Part shown: positions 61,091 to 64,000 of the stretch, piece by piece
How positions within the stretch are numbered: the stretch's first letter is position 1
Layout of the letters: every line of letters starts with the position of its first letter
Source of the DNA: Phyllobacterium bourgognense
GTDB lineage: Bacteria > Pseudomonadota > Alphaproteobacteria > Rhizobiales > Rhizobiaceae
Direction of reading: 5' to 3'
Assembly: GCF_003337575.1 (NCBI RefSeq)
Contig: NZ_QPJM01000009.1
Coordinates: 62,001-126,000 of the forward strand
DNA: 64,000 bases
Position numbers and translations under genes: made by a program
The notes under the pieces: generated by a model
Told to the model about the DNA's origin: nothing
Database searches by the model: none
The model's input: only the letters and a program-made list of their open reading frames with translations

Positions 61091-62005
61091 CTAGGCGAGG
61101 GGGGTATAGGCCGTCGTCTTTGGAACTTCAACCGCAAGAAAATCAACGAGTGAACGAACTGCAGGAAGCAACCCTGTTCGATAGGGAATCAATGCAGACA
61201 TTCGCGCATCGGCGGCAATCCAACCGGGAAGTATCTGGCGAAGCTTGCCCGCTTTTAACTCGTCACGGCAGATGTAGCCAGGAAGCGCTGCTATTCCAAG
61301 ATTGGCACAGGCGGCTTCCTTTAACGATACCATGTTGTTACTTATAAAACGGGGTTCTAAAGGGATCGAACTTTCCATTCCTTCGCGATTCTGCAGAGTC
61401 CATATGGACGGGCCGCTTCTCACAATGGCAATTGTAGAGTGTTGAGAAAGTTCGTTTGGGGTGTGGGGAACGCCGTTTACCTCAAGGTATTGCGGACTTG
61501 CGAATAGATACCAAGGTACAGTCGTAATAGTTCTTTGTACCAACGTGGAGTTTTGTAAGGGAGCCACGTGCCCACGTAATGCAAGGTCGAAGCCTTCTGC
61601 AACGATATCCACTAATCTGTCGGTAGAGATTTCGACAATCCGTACGCGAGGATATTTGTTTAAGAATACTGGTATGAGATCGCGCAGGGCAAACTGGGCA
61701 ATCTCCACGGCAGTTGTCATTCGGATGGTTCCGCTGGGCTCCGATAATCGTTCACGGACCGCATCTTCGGCAACATCCGCGCTGTGCAGAAGCTGCCTGG
61801 CGTACTGATAGAACTCTGTCCCAACGTCCGTCATGCCGAATTGACGAGAGGTTCTGTTTATCAATCGTACGCCTAATACTGTTTCGAGTTCGCGAACCCG
61901 GTGGCTTAGTGTGGACTTAGGGATTCGCAAACTGCGACCGGCAGATGTGAAGCCGCCACTATCGACAACTTGGACAAAATAGAAGACGTCTTTAAGATCC
62001 AGCAT
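61091..62005 (-). CDS. LysR family transcriptional regulator
   Basis: 304 residues. HTH: VFYFVQVVDSGGFTSAGRSL..PKSTLSHRVRELETVLGVRLINRTSRQFGMT. PBP2 domain: EISTDRLVDIVAEGFDLALRG, ACANLGIAALPGYICRDEL. The GFDLALRGH stretch is typical of the CrgA/PA0477-like group that regulates oxidoreductase genes. It lies in the middle of the leftward nitroreductase/GST/TDO cluster and is the only regulator there, so control of the cluster is likely. Confidence 0.9.
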   Translation of the reverse strand: MLDLKDVFYFVQVVDSGGFTSAGRSLRIPKSTLSHRVRELETVLGVRLINRTSRQFGMTDVGTEFYQYARQLLHSADVAEDAVRERLSEPSGTIRMTTAVEIAQFALRDLIPVFLNKYPRVRIVEISTDRLVDIVAEGFDLALRGHVAPLQNSTLVQRTITTVPWYLFASPQYLEVNGVPHTPNELSQHSTIAIVRSGPSIWTLQNREGMESSIPLEPRFISNNMVSLKEAACANLGIAALPGYICRDELKAGKLRQILPGWIAADARMSALIPYRTGLLPAVRSLVDFLAVEVPKTTAYTPLA

Positions 62006-62151
62006 TGAAACAAGCTATACGACGAAGTAGAGCCGCGTCAAAGCTGGACGTCGGCTTGCAATGGGCTGTGGCCGCACTTTATGCATCAGATACGCCCCAC
62101 ATTTTATAGCATCCTGCACATCGCTAGTATTGCCTGCACGTATCTAGATGT

Positions 62152-62868
62152 TTACAGGCTTACGAACGACGTAAACTCTTCTACCTCAAGTTTCATGTTC
62201 GTCATATTATTTTCAGCAAGACTATTGTCTGCGAACCCGAGAGACATGCCGGCTACAACCATGTCCTTGTCTGCGAATCCAAGCTCAGCTCTCAGAAGTG
62301 GATTTTGAAGCGACCAGATCTGCTGTGCGCAAGTGTCTATGCCTCTCGCTTTCGCTGCGAGCATAATGTTCTGGAGAAAACAGCCGTAACATATGAAGCT
62401 AGCCCACTCCAGTTGACGATCCATCGTGAATATAATGCCAATGGGCGCTTCAAAGAAGCGGAATTGACGTTCCACATCCCGCATCCGGCCATACTTGTCA
62501 CTTCGAGGAACACCCACAGCATCACCTAATTGCCCTCGAAATGTGTTAAACCGCCCAAGAAATGGATCGGGAAGTGGTTGAGGAAAAAACGGATATTCTG
62601 GAGCTAGTTTTTCGGGTCCAGCACGAAAGACCTCTACCGCCTTGGCGGTAATCCGGTTTTTGCCGTCGCCGCTCAACACGTAGCACTGCCAAGGTTGCGT
62701 ATTACTCGAACTGGGAGCAAACCGGGCGACATTCAGAATGTCCTTAACAACCTCTAGAGGCACCGGCTTGTCAAGAAAACCTCTTTTTGCTCGTCGATCA
62801 ATCATCACCTGGTCGATATCGAATACGTTCGGCGTATGTCTTACTTCTGTCTCCAAAGCGGTGTGCAT
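62152..62868 (-). CDS. Nitroreductase family protein 2
   Basis: 238-residue paralog of nitroreductase 1, with the same landmarks: MIDRRAKRGFLDKPV, APSSSNTQPWQCYVL, GDAVGVPRSDKYGR, CYGCFLQNIMLAAKARGIDT and VVAGMSLGFAD. FMN-dependent reduction of nitro or quinone compounds is inferred from the family. AAGGGGAATTC lies before the ATG. It precedes the LysR gene on the same strand. The high similarity (roughly 70 percent by eye) suggests a local duplication that flanks the TDO and GST genes. Confidence 0.88.
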   Translation of the reverse strand: MHTALETEVRHTPNVFDIDQVMIDRRAKRGFLDKPVPLEVVKDILNVARFAPSSSNTQPWQCYVLSGDGKNRITAKAVEVFRAGPEKLAPEYPFFPQPLPDPFLGRFNTFRGQLGDAVGVPRSDKYGRMRDVERQFRFFEAPIGIIFTMDRQLEWASFICYGCFLQNIMLAAKARGIDTCAQQIWSLQNPLLRAELGFADKDMVVAGMSLGFADNSLAENNMTNMKLEVEEFTSFVSL

Positions 62869-63029
62869 GATGAATTCCCCTTTTTTAGTTTGATTTTATC
62901 AAGCCAGGGAAGTCTATGGGAGAACTGCAAATTGGGAAGACATCCACCTTGTACACATAGTTGCGTAAATCCGAACGATGACCGCGTATGGGTATTACTT
63001 CGAGTTAGTCTTCGACAAATTACAAGCCA

Positions 63030-63632
63030 TCACGTCTGTATTAGTTCAATCCACCCTTCCTGTTGCTTGACGCGAGCCAGCCAGAGCAAAATCGCGGGAA
63101 ACCGTGTCATGTCGTAACCGCCCTGCGAGGCGAGTGCCACATACGCAAATACGCCCAAATCCGCTATGGTATAGCGATCGTCGACGAGCCAATGACGTCC
63201 TCCGAGTCCACGCTCAAGCTTCTCCAGCCCGTTATAGCCATCCGTATGAAATCGCTCTATTTGCTGAGACATACGATCGGCCAGCCCTCGCAAATGATAT
63301 ACCCGCGGCAGCGCGATAGCCCGCTGAAGATCGGCTTGTTCGAAAAACATCCAACTCGTGACTTCAGCCCTTAGATATTGATCATCGGGAAAAAAGGGGG
63401 TGCCGGCAGCCAAGTATTGCAAAATCGCGCCTGATTCAACAATTGTCCGGCCATCCGCCAATTCCAATACGGGCACTCGTGCGAACCGACTAATTTTCTG
63501 GAACTCGGCGCTGTTGGTATCACCCTTTTCGAGGTCGAGTGTGATACGCTCGTACGGCAACTGAAGTTGGTTTAATAGTATGCGGACTTTCCAGGAATTC
63601 CCAGAAAGGCGGCTATCGTAAAGTCGCAACAT
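63030..63632 (-). CDS. Glutathione S-transferase family protein
   Basis: 200-residue GST. N-terminal domain MLRLYDSRLSGNSWKVRILL has the Ser/Asn active-site pattern (SGNSWK) of the theta/nu-like bacterial group. FARVPVLELADGRTIVESGAIL gives the cis-Pro and the ES glutathione-binding turn. C-terminal domain: HWLVDDRYTIADLGVFAYV. First gene of the leftward cluster that includes nitroreductase 2, LysR, TDO-like, long GST and nitroreductase 1. Probably detoxifies an electrophile produced or met by that pathway. Confidence 0.88.
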   Translation of the reverse strand: MLRLYDSRLSGNSWKVRILLNQLQLPYERITLDLEKGDTNSAEFQKISRFARVPVLELADGRTIVESGAILQYLAAGTPFFPDDQYLRAEVTSWMFFEQADLQRAIALPRVYHLRGLADRMSQQIERFHTDGYNGLEKLERGLGGRHWLVDDRYTIADLGVFAYVALASQGGYDMTRFPAILLWLARVKQQEGWIELIQT

Positions 63633-63765
63633 CTATCGAGGCCCCGAGATCGAGTGAGCATGGATAGAGGTTAGCTTCGCAATGGGCGTTTGGCTATAGC
63701 AGGCGGCGTTCAGGAACGCCCAAAGCAGACACGGTGACTTTGGCTTTGGCAACCACTGACCATCG

Positions 63766-64000
63766 TCAACCCGCGATATAAGATCGTATGTACTCTGCTT
63801 CGCATTCAATGGCACGAACGTGGTGCTTCACGGCATCTCCGATCGAAATTATTCCAACTAGATGTCCGTCGTTTTCAACCGGGAGATGACGTGCCCGCAG
63901 TGTATTCATCATTTCCATCAAGGTATTAATGCCGGTGGTCGGTTTGCAGCGGTGCACGTTAGTCCACATAAACGATTCAATAGGCTGAGCTAGTGCGACC
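63766..64000 (-). CDS. CBS-domain protein, C-terminal part (runs off the window)
   Basis: The frame is open to the window edge; the ATG at 63969 is internal to the domain. The visible 77 residues are a second CBS domain: NVHRCKPTTGINTLMEMM, ARHLPVENDGHLVGIISIGD, and the tail VKHHVRAIECEAEYIRSYIAG. This tail is typical of short two-CBS proteins of alphaproteobacteria (~143 residues) that bind adenosyl nucleotides. Function unknown; the promoter lies outside the window. Confidence 0.85.
   Translation of the reverse strand, partial: VALAQPIESFMWTNVHRCKPTTGINTLMEMMNTLRARHLPVENDGHLVGIISIGDAVKHHVRAIECEAEYIRSYIAG

Noticed and set aside
1-64000. tRNA, rRNA, CRISPR arrays, integrase, origin or complete insertion sequence
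   Set aside because: Looked for conserved strings, regular repeats and transposase/integrase motifs on both strands; none found beyond the IS3 scrap.

Overview
The window looks like chromosome or chromid sequence of an alphaproteobacterium of the order Hyphomicrobiales (Rhizobiales). The evidence is an RbsABC-type sugar operon with an SMP-30 lactonase and an FCD-type GntR regulator, several FixJ-like response regulators, HEVGQPLAA-type PAS histidine kinases, a PhyR-type sigma-like protein, and CTTGAC-type -35 elements. No tRNA, rRNA, CRISPR or intact insertion sequence was seen. The genus cannot be named from sequence alone.

Layout. 1-9.5 kb is ordinary metabolism: the 3' end of an RND efflux pump, a haemolysin-III-like membrane protein, a sugar ABC operon read leftwards (GntR, SMP-30 lactonase, binding protein, ATPase, two permeases) and a divergent Ldh_2 dehydrogenase. 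9.8-12.7 kb is gene debris: broken phosphatase, broken small ORF, panE stub, truncated receiver, around one intact TetR gene. 12.7-26 kb holds regulators and small enzymes: TetR/SDR pair, HD hydrolase, frameshifted alpha/beta hydrolase, frameshifted PAS kinase, Dps, GST, alpha/beta hydrolase, lone receiver, MFS pump, GNAT. It also carries an IS3 scrap and the scar of a duplicated and deleted MFS gene. 26-34 kb holds a second PAS kinase, an EmrAB-type pump with divergent TetR and twin palindromic operators, a small secreted protein, and an SDR/LysR pair. 34-46.8 kb is a signalling block: a cyclic-nucleotide-binding MscS channel divergent from a FixJ-like regulator translationally coupled to an adenylate cyclase, a third PAS kinase, metallo-beta-lactamase (MBL) fold hydrolases, a Tat-exported haloperoxidase-like hydrolase, an NmrA-like protein and two divergent FixJ-like regulators. 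46.8-53 kb is a leftward redox operon: small ORF, orphan cytochrome b, NmrA-like, secreted cupin, NmrA-like, small GNAT, bestrophin; an MBL hydrolase and a Bfd-type ferredoxin lie upstream. 53-57.4 kb holds a TetR-like protein, a small GNAT, a receiver-less PhyR, an alpha/beta hydrolase and a universal stress protein broken by a stop codon. 57.9-63.6 kb is a leftward cluster of two paralogous nitroreductases, two GST-family proteins, a tryptophan-2,3-dioxygenase-like haem protein and a LysR regulator. The window ends in a CBS-domain protein.

How it may work together (inference). The 14-55 kb part reads as a stress and detoxification island built from repeated families: three PAS kinases, three full FixJ-like regulators plus two receiver-only pieces, three MBL hydrolases, three NmrA-like proteins, four alpha/beta hydrolases and two small GNATs. 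A recurring imperfect palindrome, roughly CCTAAAC-N4-GTTTAGG, lies in many of its promoter regions and may be the operator of one of the FixJ-like regulators. Several genes are broken by single-base shifts or a stop, so the island is either decaying or carries sequencing errors.
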